Below are positions 30,080-38,650 of a DNA stretch of 50,580 bases, piece after piece. A program made the translations under genes and the position numbers. The first letter of the stretch is position 1; each line of letters starts with the position of its first letter. The DNA comes from Pseudomonas donghuensis. Its GTDB lineage: Bacteria > Pseudomonadota > Gammaproteobacteria > Pseudomonadales > Pseudomonadaceae. The notes beneath the pieces were generated by a model that saw only the letters and a program-made list of their open reading frames with translations, was not told the DNA's origin and searched no databases. The stretch is from assembly GCF_000259195.1 (NCBI RefSeq), contig NZ_JH650768.1, forward strand, positions 105,965 through 156,544, read 5' to 3'.

Positions 30080-31639
30080 ATGATCAGTGCCGCTGTCGAA
30101 CCTCATGTAGAGCATTTCACCCCGGATACGCGTGAGCCGCTTGGAGCGGAGTTCACGCCGACAGCCAAGGCACTGGGTGCTGACCCCAGACATTCATCGC
30201 ACAAACGCAAGGTGTTGTTCGTTACCTCGGAAATCGCCGACCTGGTCAAGACTGGCGGCCTGGGCGATGTCTCGGCGGCGCTGCCGCGGGCCATGCGCCA
30301 TTTGCATGATGTACGGGTGCTGATTCCCGGTTACCCGCAGGTGCTGGAGAGCGACAACCCGATCCACCTGGTGGGCGAGCTGGGCGGCCACGCGGCCTTG
30401 CCGCCGTGCAAGATCGGACGCATGGACCTGGCCGATGGCCTGGTCATCTATGTGTTGATCTGCCCCGAGCTGTACCAGCGCGAAGGCACCCCCTATGGTG
30501 CCAACAACGGTCGCGACTGGCCCGACAACCACATCCGCTTCGCCCGCCTGGGCCTGGCCGCCGCGGAAATCGCCGCCGGTGAAGGCATGGTCCACTGGAA
30601 GCCCGACCTGGTCCACGCCCACGACTGGCCGGCGGGCCTGGCCCCGGCCTATATGCACTGGCGCGGCCTGCAGACCCCGACCCTGTTCACCATTCACAAC
30701 CTGGCCTACCAGGGCGTGGTCAGCCGCGCCTGCTGCCCGGAGCTGGCGATCCCCGATCATGCCCTGCAGCAGGAAGGCATGGAGTTCTATGGCAAGCTGT
30801 CGTTCCTCAAGGCCGGCCTCGCCTACTCCAGCCACATCACCACGGTCAGTGCCACCTACGCCCGGGAAATCACCACGCCGTCATTTGGCTGCGGGCTGGA
30901 TGGCTTTCTTGCCAGCAAGGCCCAGCAAGGCCTGCTCAGCGGCATCCCCAACGGCATTGACGAAAGCTGGGACTCGGCCAGCGACCCGCACCTGGCCCAC
31001 CCCTTCAGCCTCAACGACTGGCAAGGCAAGGCCGCCAACTCCCGGCAGGTCCGCGAACTGTTCGACCTCGAACCTTCGAGCGGGCCGCTGTTCGCCGTGG
31101 TTTCGCGCCTGGTGTATCAAAAGGGCCTGGACCTGACCCTGGGGGTGGCCGAATACATCGTGCGCCAAGGGGGCCAGATTGCGATCATCGGCCGTGGCGA
31201 ACCGGAAGAAGAACAGGCCATGCGCGAACTTGCCCTGCGCCATCCCGGGCAGATTGGCGTGCGTATTGGCTTCAATGAAACCGATGCCCGACGCATGTTC
31301 GCCGGCAGCGACTTCCTCTTGATGCCATCACGCTACGAACCCTGCGGGCTGAGCCAGATGTACGCCCAGCGCTTCGGTTCACTGCCGGTGGCGCGTAACA
31401 CCGGCGGCCTGGCCGACACCATCGAAAATGGCGTGACCGGCTTTCTGTTCGATGAGCCCACCGTCGACAGCTACCGCGAAGCCCTGGGCCGGGCGTTCTA
31501 CGTGTACAGCAAAAAAAACCTGCTCAACGCCATGCGTTGCCTGGCCATGACCCAACCCTTCAACTGGTGCCAGGCTGTCGAGCCTTATGCCCGTCTCTAC
31601 GAGGAACTGGTCGAAAACGCCCGTGCAACCCCACGCTGA
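30080..31639 (+). CDS. glgA: Glycogen synthase
   Basis: A 519-residue GT5 glycosyltransferase that adds glucose from a nucleotide sugar to the non-reducing end of alpha-1,4-glucan in the cytoplasm. The donor-binding motif is KTGGLGDV (Lys57), the pocket region HDWPAGLAPAYMHW is near 180, and the C-terminal domain has PSRYEPCGLSQMYAQRFG with the catalytic-type glutamate, then RNTGGLADT. An N-terminal extension of about 40 polar residues precedes the usual start region (KVLFVTSEIADLVKTGG). The ATG has GGAG six bases upstream within GGGACGGAGAG. First gene of the glgA-treZ-malQ-treY-DUF2934-glgX operon. No glgC is in the window, so the donor supply is not shown here. Confidence 0.96.
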   Translation: MISAAVEPHVEHFTPDTREPLGAEFTPTAKALGADPRHSSHKRKVLFVTSEIADLVKTGGLGDVSAALPRAMRHLHDVRVLIPGYPQVLESDNPIHLVGELGGHAALPPCKIGRMDLADGLVIYVLICPELYQREGTPYGANNGRDWPDNHIRFARLGLAAAEIAAGEGMVHWKPDLVHAHDWPAGLAPAYMHWRGLQTPTLFTIHNLAYQGVVSRACCPELAIPDHALQQEGMEFYGKLSFLKAGLAYSSHITTVSATYAREITTPSFGCGLDGFLASKAQQGLLSGIPNGIDESWDSASDPHLAHPFSLNDWQGKAANSRQVRELFDLEPSSGPLFAVVSRLVYQKGLDLTLGVAEYIVRQGGQIAIIGRGEPEEEQAMRELALRHPGQIGVRIGFNETDARRMFAGSDFLLMPSRYEPCGLSQMYAQRFGSLPVARNTGGLADTIENGVTGFLFDEPTVDSYREALGRAFYVYSKKNLLNAMRCLAMTQPFNWCQAVEPYARLYEELVENARATPR

Positions 31640-31655
31640 ACGCGAGGTGGCAGGT

Positions 31656-33434
31656 ATGCCCTTTAGGTCACAGGAGCGCGCGACTCACGGGGCCGCGATG
31701 CTGGACAGCAACAGCGCCCGGTTTGCCCTCTGGGCTCCGGACGCGCAGCGGGTAGATGTGGAGTTCGCGTCGGGGCGGCGTGAAGTTTTGCCGGCACAGG
31801 CTGACGGTTGGTTCATCGGCCGGCTCGCGTGCAGCGCCGGTAGCCGTTATCGCTATCGCATCGACGGCAAGCTGAGCGTCGCCGACCCGGCGTCGCGCCA
31901 CCAGCCCGAAGGCGTGCACGGCCCCAGCGCGCTGCTGGCCCCTGCCGCCTACCGCTGGCAGCACCCGGACTGGCACGGACGCCCCTGGCACGAAGCGGTC
32001 ATCTACGAGCTGCACGTCGGCCTGTGCGGCGGTTATGCCGGAGTGATCGAACGCTTGCCAGCCCTGGCCGAACTGGGTATCACCGCGATCGAGCTGATGC
32101 CGGTCGGACAGTTTCCGGGCGAACGCAACTGGGGCTATGACGGCGTGCTGCCGTTTGCCCCGCAGCACAGTTATGGCACCCCGATGCAGCTGCGCGAATT
32201 GATTGACCAGGCCCACGGCCATGGCCTGATGGTCGTGCTCGATGTGGTCTACAACCATTTCGGCCCGGACGGCAACTATCTCGGCCAGTATGCCAGCGGA
32301 TTTTTCCGCGAAGATCGCAAGACCCCCTGGGGCGCGGCGATCGATTTTCGCCGCCGCCAGGTGCGCGACTTCTTTATCGAAAACGCCCTGATGTGGCTGC
32401 AGGATTACCGCATCGACGGCCTGCGCCTGGACGCCGTGCACGCCATCGATGAGCCGGATTTTCTCGCCGAGCTGGCACGCCGGGTGCGCAATGACATCGC
32501 TCCCGGGCGTCAGGTGTGGCTGAGCCTTGAGAACGAACATAACCAGTCACACCTGCTCGAACAGGGCTTCGATGCGCAGTGGAACGACGATGGCCATAAC
32601 GCCCTGCACGTGCTACTGACCGGTGAGCAGGAGGCGTACTACGCCGATTACAGCGAATCGACCATCGACAAACTGGCACGCTGCCTGAGCCAGGGCTTCG
32701 TCTTCCAGGGCCAGCCCGACCGCAACGGCCGCCCCCGCGGCGAGCCCAGCGGCCATTTGCCGCCTACCGCCTTTGTACTGTTCCTGCAGAACCACGACCA
32801 GATCGGCAATCGCGCATTCGGCGAGCGCCTCAACCAGCTGTGCCCGCTACCCGCCTTGCGGGCCGCCACCACCCTGTTGCTGCTGGCACCGATGATCCCG
32901 CTGCTGTTCATGGGCGATGAATGGGGCTGCGAGCAACCTTTCGTCTTTTTTACCGATCATCACGACGAACTCGCCGATGCCGTGCGCGCAGGCCGGCGGG
33001 CCGAGTTCGCCAGTTTTGCCGCCTTTGCCGACGCCGCGACCCGGGCGCGGATTCCCGACCCCAACGCCGTCACCACCTTCAACGCCTCAAGGCCGCGCCC
33101 GCCCCAATCGCGCCAGCAACCCTGGCTACAGTTATACCGTGAACTGCTGGCCCTGCGCGCCCGGCACATCGTCCCGCACCTGCCTGGTATCCGCGCCCTC
33201 GGTGCCCGGGTGCTGGGGCCGCAGGCCCTGAGTGTGCGCTGGCAGCTGAAAAGCGGCGGCGAGCTGCGTATCGACCTGAACCTTGGCCCGACCTCGCAAC
33301 GTGCCGACCTGCCCGATAACGCTGCGCGACTGTTCACCTGCAGCGAGGCTTGCGTCGGCACTACGCACCTGCCGCCCTACACCACCCTGGTCAGCCTGAT
33401 GCCGACCACCCCAGCGGAGCCTGCCCATGACTGA
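31656..33434 (+). CDS. treZ: Maltooligosyltrehalose trehalohydrolase
   Basis: A 592-residue GH13 enzyme that releases free trehalose from maltooligosyltrehalose. An N-terminal beta-sandwich (about 15-100) is followed by the alpha-amylase barrel. Catalytic positions are Asp259 (DGLRLDAVHA), Glu292 (LSLENEHN) and the aspartate of FLQNHDQIGN near 395. The ATG at 31656 is chosen because GAGG lies just upstream and it begins 16 bp after glgA; an upstream in-frame start would lie inside glgA. It overlaps malQ by 8 bp, so the genes are translationally coupled. It acts after TreY, encoded two genes downstream. Confidence 0.95.
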   Translation: MPFRSQERATHGAAMLDSNSARFALWAPDAQRVDVEFASGRREVLPAQADGWFIGRLACSAGSRYRYRIDGKLSVADPASRHQPEGVHGPSALLAPAAYRWQHPDWHGRPWHEAVIYELHVGLCGGYAGVIERLPALAELGITAIELMPVGQFPGERNWGYDGVLPFAPQHSYGTPMQLRELIDQAHGHGLMVVLDVVYNHFGPDGNYLGQYASGFFREDRKTPWGAAIDFRRRQVRDFFIENALMWLQDYRIDGLRLDAVHAIDEPDFLAELARRVRNDIAPGRQVWLSLENEHNQSHLLEQGFDAQWNDDGHNALHVLLTGEQEAYYADYSESTIDKLARCLSQGFVFQGQPDRNGRPRGEPSGHLPPTAFVLFLQNHDQIGNRAFGERLNQLCPLPALRAATTLLLLAPMIPLLFMGDEWGCEQPFVFFTDHHDELADAVRAGRRAEFASFAAFADAATRARIPDPNAVTTFNASRPRPPQSRQQPWLQLYRELLALRARHIVPHLPGIRALGARVLGPQALSVRWQLKSGGELRIDLNLGPTSQRADLPDNAARLFTCSEACVGTTHLPPYTTLVSLMPTTPAEPAHD

Positions 33435-35499
33435 CCCTCGCTTGCAGCAACTGGCCGAACTGGCGGGCCTGGCCGTGGACTGGATCGACGCCAACGGCCG
33501 CGCCCAGCGGGTCAGCGACCCGGCGCTGCAGCGGGTGCTGGCCGGGCTTGGCCATCCGGCCGATAGCGTCGAGGCGATCGAAGCCAGCATCCAGGCCCTG
33601 CTCAGTGCCCACGATGCCCGCCACCTGCCGCCGCTGTTGACCGTTGACCAACACCAGCCACTGGAGCTGGCAGGCTATTTCCCGGCGTCGATGCCGTGCC
33701 GGGTGCTGCTTGAGGATGGCAGCGAACAACAGCTGCAGTTGGATGACCAGGCCAGGCTTGCCGGTAGCTTGCCTATCGGCTATCACCAGGTGCAGATCGA
33801 CCAGCAGCACTTCACCCTGGCCGTAGCGCCCGCACGCTGCTACAGCATTGCCGATGCCCTCGGCACGCCAACACCGCGCTGCTGGGGGCTGAGCGCCCAG
33901 TTGTACAGCCTGCGTCGCCCCAACGACGGCGGCTATGGCGACTGCCTGGCCCTCGAAGCCCTGGTGCGCAGCGCCGCCGAACGTGGCGCCGATGCCCTGG
34001 CGATCAGCCCGCTGCACGCCATGTTCGCCAGCGACACCCAGCGCTACAGCCCTTACTCGCCGTCCAGCCGGCTGTTTCTCAACAGCCTGTATGCCAGCCC
34101 CGCGGCGCTGCTGGGGGACCGCGCGGTGCGCATGGCCATTGAGGCTTGTCAGTTGCACGACCCGCTTGAGCAGCTTGAACTATTGCCACTGATCGACTGG
34201 CCGCAGGCGGCGTCGTTTCGCCAGCGCCTGCTGCGCGCGCTGTATCGCGACTTCATCGCCGCTGAGCACCCGTTGTTCGCCGATTTCAGCAGCTATCGCC
34301 AGCACGCCGGGCCCGCACTGGAGCGCCACTGCCGCTTCGAGGTGCTGCTCGAGCATGCGCTCAAACGCGATATCGGCCAGGACTGGCGCGGCTGGCCCGC
34401 CGCCTGGCACGACCCGCATAGCCCGCAGGTGAGCGCCTTCGCCCGCCAGCACAGTGAGGAGGTGGAGTTTCACGCCTTCTGCCAATGGCTGATCGAACGC
34501 AGCCTGCAGCGCGCCCAGGATGCGGCGCGCAGCAACGGCATGAGCATCGGCCTGATCGCTGACCTTGCGGTGGGAGCCGACGGCGCCGGCAGCCAGGCCT
34601 GGAGCCGCCAGGACGAGCTGCTGGCGGGTCTGAATGTCGGCGCCCCGCCCGACATCCTCAACCGTACCGGGCAAAACTGGGGCATCTGCGCCTTCTCGCC
34701 CGAAGGCCTGCGGCGCAACGGCTACCGCGCCTTTATCGAAATGCTGCGAGCCAACTTCGCCCATGCCGGGGGCCTGCGCATCGATCATGTCATGGGCCTG
34801 CAACGCCTGTGGCTGATCCCGCAAGGCGCAAGCCCGGCCGAGGGTGCCTACCTGCACTACCCACTCGATGACCTGCTGCGCCTGCTCAGCCTTGAGTCAG
34901 TGCGACACCAGGCAATCGTGCTGGGCGAAGACCTCGGCACCGTCCCTGAAGGGCTGCGCGAGAAACTCGCCGCACGGGCGATCCTCGGCATGCGCGTGCT
35001 GCTGTTCGAACAGGACCCGCCCGGCCACTTCAAGCCCATCCTCGACTGGCCCGACAGCGCCCTGGCGACCCCCAGCACCCATGACCTGCCGACGCTGGCC
35101 GGCTGGCTGGAGGCCCGCGATATTGACTGGAACCAGCGCCTGGCCCTGATCGACGGCATCACCGAACGCCACTGGCGCGAAACCCGCCAGCACGAGCGTC
35201 AGGGCCTGCGGCGGATCCTCGAACACAACTACGGCCAACCCCTGGCAGACAGCGACGCCCTGATCGATGCCAGCATCCGCTACCTCGGCCATACCCGCGC
35301 GCCGCTGGTGCTGGTCCCGCTGGAAGACCTGCTGGGCATCGATGAACAACCCAACCTGCCGGGCACCACCAACAGCCACCCGAACTGGCGCCGGCGCTTT
35401 GCCCTGCCGGCCACCGCCCTGCTCGACGACGAGGACGCGGCGCGGCGCCTGGAGCTGCTGGCGCAGGCTCGCGAACAAGCCTGGGAGCGTGACCGATGA
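33427..35499 (+). CDS. malQ: 4-Alpha-glucanotransferase (amylomaltase)
   Basis: A 690-residue GH77 enzyme that moves alpha-1,4-glucan chains between acceptors and releases glucose. An N-terminal extension of about 140 residues precedes the barrel, as in E. coli-type MalQ. Catalytic residues are Asp453 (RIDHVMGLQRLW), Glu501 (LGEDLGTVPEG) and Asp553 (THDLPTLAGW). It starts inside the end of treZ (8-bp overlap) and its stop overlaps the treY ATG by 4 bp. In this operon it probably recycles short maltodextrins into chains long enough for TreY or branching. Confidence 0.95.
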   Translation: MTDPRLQQLAELAGLAVDWIDANGRAQRVSDPALQRVLAGLGHPADSVEAIEASIQALLSAHDARHLPPLLTVDQHQPLELAGYFPASMPCRVLLEDGSEQQLQLDDQARLAGSLPIGYHQVQIDQQHFTLAVAPARCYSIADALGTPTPRCWGLSAQLYSLRRPNDGGYGDCLALEALVRSAAERGADALAISPLHAMFASDTQRYSPYSPSSRLFLNSLYASPAALLGDRAVRMAIEACQLHDPLEQLELLPLIDWPQAASFRQRLLRALYRDFIAAEHPLFADFSSYRQHAGPALERHCRFEVLLEHALKRDIGQDWRGWPAAWHDPHSPQVSAFARQHSEEVEFHAFCQWLIERSLQRAQDAARSNGMSIGLIADLAVGADGAGSQAWSRQDELLAGLNVGAPPDILNRTGQNWGICAFSPEGLRRNGYRAFIEMLRANFAHAGGLRIDHVMGLQRLWLIPQGASPAEGAYLHYPLDDLLRLLSLESVRHQAIVLGEDLGTVPEGLREKLAARAILGMRVLLFEQDPPGHFKPILDWPDSALATPSTHDLPTLAGWLEARDIDWNQRLALIDGITERHWRETRQHERQGLRRILEHNYGQPLADSDALIDASIRYLGHTRAPLVLVPLEDLLGIDEQPNLPGTTNSHPNWRRRFALPATALLDDEDAARRLELLAQAREQAWERDR

Positions 35500-38261
35500 A
35501 AGCCCTGAGCGCCACCCTGCGCCTGCAGTTTCATGCTGACTTCAGCCTCGACGACGCCGCCGCGCTGGTGCCCTACTTCGCCCGCTTAGGGGTCAGCCAC
35601 CTGTATGCCTCGCCGTTGCTGCGCGCCCGCCCCGGCTCGCGCCATGGTTACGATGTGGTCGACCCCGGCCAGGTCAGCCCGCAACTCGGCGGCGAAGCGG
35701 CGCTGGTGCGGCTGGTGGCGGCGCTGCGCTTGCACGGCATGGGCCTGATCCTCGACATGGTGTCCAACCACATGGCGGTCGGCAGCGACAATCCCTGGTG
35801 GCAGGACCTGCTGGCCTGGGGCCGGCGCAGCCGCTATGCCGAATTCTTCGACATCCAGTGGCACTCGCCCGACCCGCTGCTCGAAGGCCAGTTGTTGCTG
35901 CCGTTTCTGGCCAGTGACTACGGTGCGATGCTGCAAGGCGGTGAAATCCCTCTGCAGTTCGATGCCGCTACTGGGCAGTTTCATATCCAGCATCACCACC
36001 ACCGCTTTCCGATCTGCCCGGCCGACTACGGGGTGATTCTCGCCAATGGTGGCGCCGCCCTGCAGGCGCTGGGCGCACGCTTGGAGAGCCTGCGCACGGC
36101 TGCCGATGCGCCGGTGCGCGCCCGGCCGCTGCTGGCCGAGCTGGCCGCGCTGTCCAGGCAGCAGCCCCTGGACAATCTGCTCAGTGCATTCGACAGCCGC
36201 ACGCCAGAAGGCTTCCAGCGCCTGCACGCGCTGCTCGAGCGCCAGCCCTATCGCCTGGCCAGCTGGCGCACCGCCGGCGACGATATCAACTGGCGGCGTT
36301 TCTTCGACGTCAACGAACTGGGCGGTTTGCGCGTGGAGCGCGCAGCGGTGTTCGAAGCGACCCACGGCAAGGTGTTCGAGCTGATCGGCCGCGGGCTGGT
36401 CGATGGGTTGCGCATCGACCACATCGACGGCCTGGCCGACCCGCGAGGCTACTGCCGCAAGCTGCGCCGCCGGGTCGACGGGCTGCTGGCCCAGCGCCCA
36501 CTGGAGGCGGCACTGGAGCACTTTCCGATCTATGTCGAGAAAATCCTCGGCGCCGGCGAGCAATTGCACCGCGATTGGCACGTCGACGGCACCACCGGTT
36601 ATGAGTTCATGAACCAGGTCTCGCTGCTGCAGCATGACCCGGACGGCGAAGGTGAACTGGCCGCGCTGTGGAGCGCACTCAGCGATCGCCCGGATTTTAC
36701 CGAGGAAGTGCGCCTGGCCCGCCAGCAGATCCTCAATGGCAGCCTGGCCGGCGATTTCGAGTCGGTGGCCCAGGCATTGTTGCAGGTGGCCCGCGACGAC
36801 CTGATGAGCCGCGACCTGACCTTCGGCGCCATCCGCCGCACCGTGCAGGCCCTGATCGAGCACTACCCGGTGTACCGCACCTACATCAATGCCTGCGGGC
36901 GCCCCAGCGAAGACGAAGCGTTTTTCCAGCAGGCCCTGCGTGGCGCTCGCCAGTGCCTGAGCGAAGCCGACTGGCCGGTGCTCGATTACCTGCAGCGCTG
37001 GCTCGGCGGCGAACCCTGGCGCCAGTTGCCGCCAGGCCGGCCACGCAAACACCGCCGTCATGCCTGCGTGCGCTTCCAGCAACTGACGTCACCCACCGCC
37101 GCCAAGGCCGTGGAAGACACCGCGTTTTACCGTTCGGCTCTGCTGCTGTCGCGCAACGATGTCGGCTTTGATGCCGAGCGCTTCAGCGCCCCGGTCGAGG
37201 ACTTCCATCAGCACTGCAGCGAGCGCCTGGAGCAGTTCCCGGACAACCTGCTCACCACCGCCACCCATGACCATAAACGCGGCGAAGACACCCGCGCGCG
37301 CCTGGCGGTGCTGAGCGAGCGCAGCAGCTGGTTTGCCAGCCGGGTCGAACACTGGCGCGAACTTGCCAGCCCCTTGCGCTGCACCCTGGCCGACGGTGAG
37401 GCGCCTGGCGCCGGTGATGAACTGCTGTTGTATCAGACCCTGCTCGGCAGCTGGCCGCTGGAGCTCGACGAGAACGATCCGTTGGCCCTGGAAGCCTTTG
37501 CCGAGCGCCTGCGCCAATGGCAGCGCAAAGCCCTGCGCGAAGCCAAGCTGCGCAGCAGCTGGAGCGCACCGAACGAGGCCTACGAGCAGGCCTGCCTGGA
37601 CTTTATCGATACCCTGCTGCTGGAGCGCGCCAGTCAGCAGTTGCGCCATTCCCTGGCCGAGGCGGCGCAAGCAATCGCCTGCCCGGGGGCCCTCAACAGT
37701 TTGGCCCAATGCCTGCTGCGCATGACTGCGCCAGGGGTGCCCGACCTGTACCAGGGCAACGAATTCTGGGACTTGAGCCTGGTCGACCCGGACAACCGCC
37801 GGCCGGTGGATTTTGCCCGCCGCCGCCAGGCGCTGGGGGACGGCACCACAACGTCGCAACTGCTGCAGGACTGGCGCAGCGGTCGGGTCAAACAGGCGCT
37901 GATCAACCAGGTGCTGGAGTGGCGTCAACAGTACCCCCAGTTGTTCCTGCGCGGTCGCTACCTGCCCGTTGAAGTGCGCGGCAGGCACGCCGAGCGGGTC
38001 CTGGCGTTTGCCCGGGTGAGTGCCGACGAGCACGCCATTGTTGTCGTGCCACGCCTGGCCTGGGGCTTGCTTGCACAGTCGCCAATACCCCTGATCCCGG
38101 CACAGAACTGGGACGATACCCGGCTGATCCTGCCGTTTGCCTTGTCGCCTGCCAATTGCTCGGGACTGTTTGCCACAGGCGCAGTCTCAGCCTCACAGGA
38201 GCTGTGGCTGAGTACTGCACTCAAGGAGTTTCCGGTCAATCTGTTCATTGAACATCATTAA
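35496..38261 (+). CDS. treY: Maltooligosyltrehalose synthase
   Basis: A 921-residue GH13 enzyme that turns the reducing-end alpha-1,4 bond of a maltodextrin into the alpha,alpha-1,1 bond of trehalose. The N-terminal barrel start is TLRLQFHADFSLDDA. Catalytic residues are Asp308 (GLRIDHIDGLADP) and Glu348 (IYVEKILGAGE), with the third aspartate in TTATHDHKRGEDTRAR. Its length is above the archaeal enzymes (about 720) but usual for proteobacteria. The ATG overlaps the malQ stop (ATGA). It supplies the substrate of TreZ. Confidence 0.96.
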   Translation: MKALSATLRLQFHADFSLDDAAALVPYFARLGVSHLYASPLLRARPGSRHGYDVVDPGQVSPQLGGEAALVRLVAALRLHGMGLILDMVSNHMAVGSDNPWWQDLLAWGRRSRYAEFFDIQWHSPDPLLEGQLLLPFLASDYGAMLQGGEIPLQFDAATGQFHIQHHHHRFPICPADYGVILANGGAALQALGARLESLRTAADAPVRARPLLAELAALSRQQPLDNLLSAFDSRTPEGFQRLHALLERQPYRLASWRTAGDDINWRRFFDVNELGGLRVERAAVFEATHGKVFELIGRGLVDGLRIDHIDGLADPRGYCRKLRRRVDGLLAQRPLEAALEHFPIYVEKILGAGEQLHRDWHVDGTTGYEFMNQVSLLQHDPDGEGELAALWSALSDRPDFTEEVRLARQQILNGSLAGDFESVAQALLQVARDDLMSRDLTFGAIRRTVQALIEHYPVYRTYINACGRPSEDEAFFQQALRGARQCLSEADWPVLDYLQRWLGGEPWRQLPPGRPRKHRRHACVRFQQLTSPTAAKAVEDTAFYRSALLLSRNDVGFDAERFSAPVEDFHQHCSERLEQFPDNLLTTATHDHKRGEDTRARLAVLSERSSWFASRVEHWRELASPLRCTLADGEAPGAGDELLLYQTLLGSWPLELDENDPLALEAFAERLRQWQRKALREAKLRSSWSAPNEAYEQACLDFIDTLLLERASQQLRHSLAEAAQAIACPGALNSLAQCLLRMTAPGVPDLYQGNEFWDLSLVDPDNRRPVDFARRRQALGDGTTTSQLLQDWRSGRVKQALINQVLEWRQQYPQLFLRGRYLPVEVRGRHAERVLAFARVSADEHAIVVVPRLAWGLLAQSPIPLIPAQNWDDTRLILPFALSPANCSGLFATGAVSASQELWLSTALKEFPVNLFIEHH

Positions 38262-38279
38262 GTCCTCAGGAGCGTCGAG

Positions 38280-38531
38280 ATGAGTGTCGAAGAAAAACGT
38301 ATCCGTGAATTCGCCTATCAGATCTGGGAATCGGAAGGCCGGCCCGAAGGCCAGGAGCAGCGCCATTGGGACATGGCGCGCAAGCTCGCCGAAGCCGAAG
38401 CGCTGGCGCCCAAGGTGACACCGCGCAAACCCGCCAAGGCGCCGCCGGCCAGCACCGGCAAGGCCAAGCCGGCCGGCGCTACGGCGGCGCCGAAGAAGCC
38501 CAGGGCTGCCAAGAAGCCGCCGCTGGCTTAA
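38280..38531 (+). CDS. DUF2934 protein with histone-H1-like basic tail
   Basis: An 83-residue protein. Residues about 1-40 match the DUF2934 pattern (IREFAYQIWESEGRPEGQ, then HWDMARKLAEAE). Residues about 45-83 are a low-complexity tail of lysine, alanine and proline (PRKPAKAPPAS, KKPRAAKKPP) resembling the C-terminus of histone H1 or AlgP-type proteins, able to bind nucleic acid or an anionic polymer. AGGAGCGTCGAG precedes the ATG, 18 bp after treY, so it is part of the operon. Role unknown; the same family occurs at this place in the P. aeruginosa locus, which suggests a conserved link to alpha-glucan metabolism. Confidence 0.85.
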   Translation: MSVEEKRIREFAYQIWESEGRPEGQEQRHWDMARKLAEAEALAPKVTPRKPAKAPPASTGKAKPAGATAAPKKPRAAKKPPLA

Positions 38532-38542
38532 GCCGTTGAAAG

Positions 38543-38613
38543 CATCGCTGGCAAGCCAGCTCCCACAGGGGCTGCTTGCACCGAATCCTGTGGGAGCCGG
38601 CTTGCCGGCGATG
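38543..38613. repeat. REP pair (facing palindromic repeats)
   Basis: Two Pseudomonas REP units in opposite orientation: CATCGCTGGCAAGCCAGCTC... on one side and ...GCCGGCTTGCCGGCGATG on the other, each with CCCACAGG or its complement at the inner end. They lie between the DUF2934 gene and glgX and can form a hairpin in the transcript that may lower glgX expression relative to the upstream genes. Confidence 0.9.
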
Positions 38614-38650
38614 GGCTGCAAAGCAGTCCCAGCCTCATCAAGGAGCACAA

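Noticed and set aside
29789..30193. 134-codon minus-strand reading frame overlapping the glgA start
   Set aside because: It starts inside glgA on the opposite strand, covers the palindromic leader, has no recognisable domain, and its composition looks non-coding.
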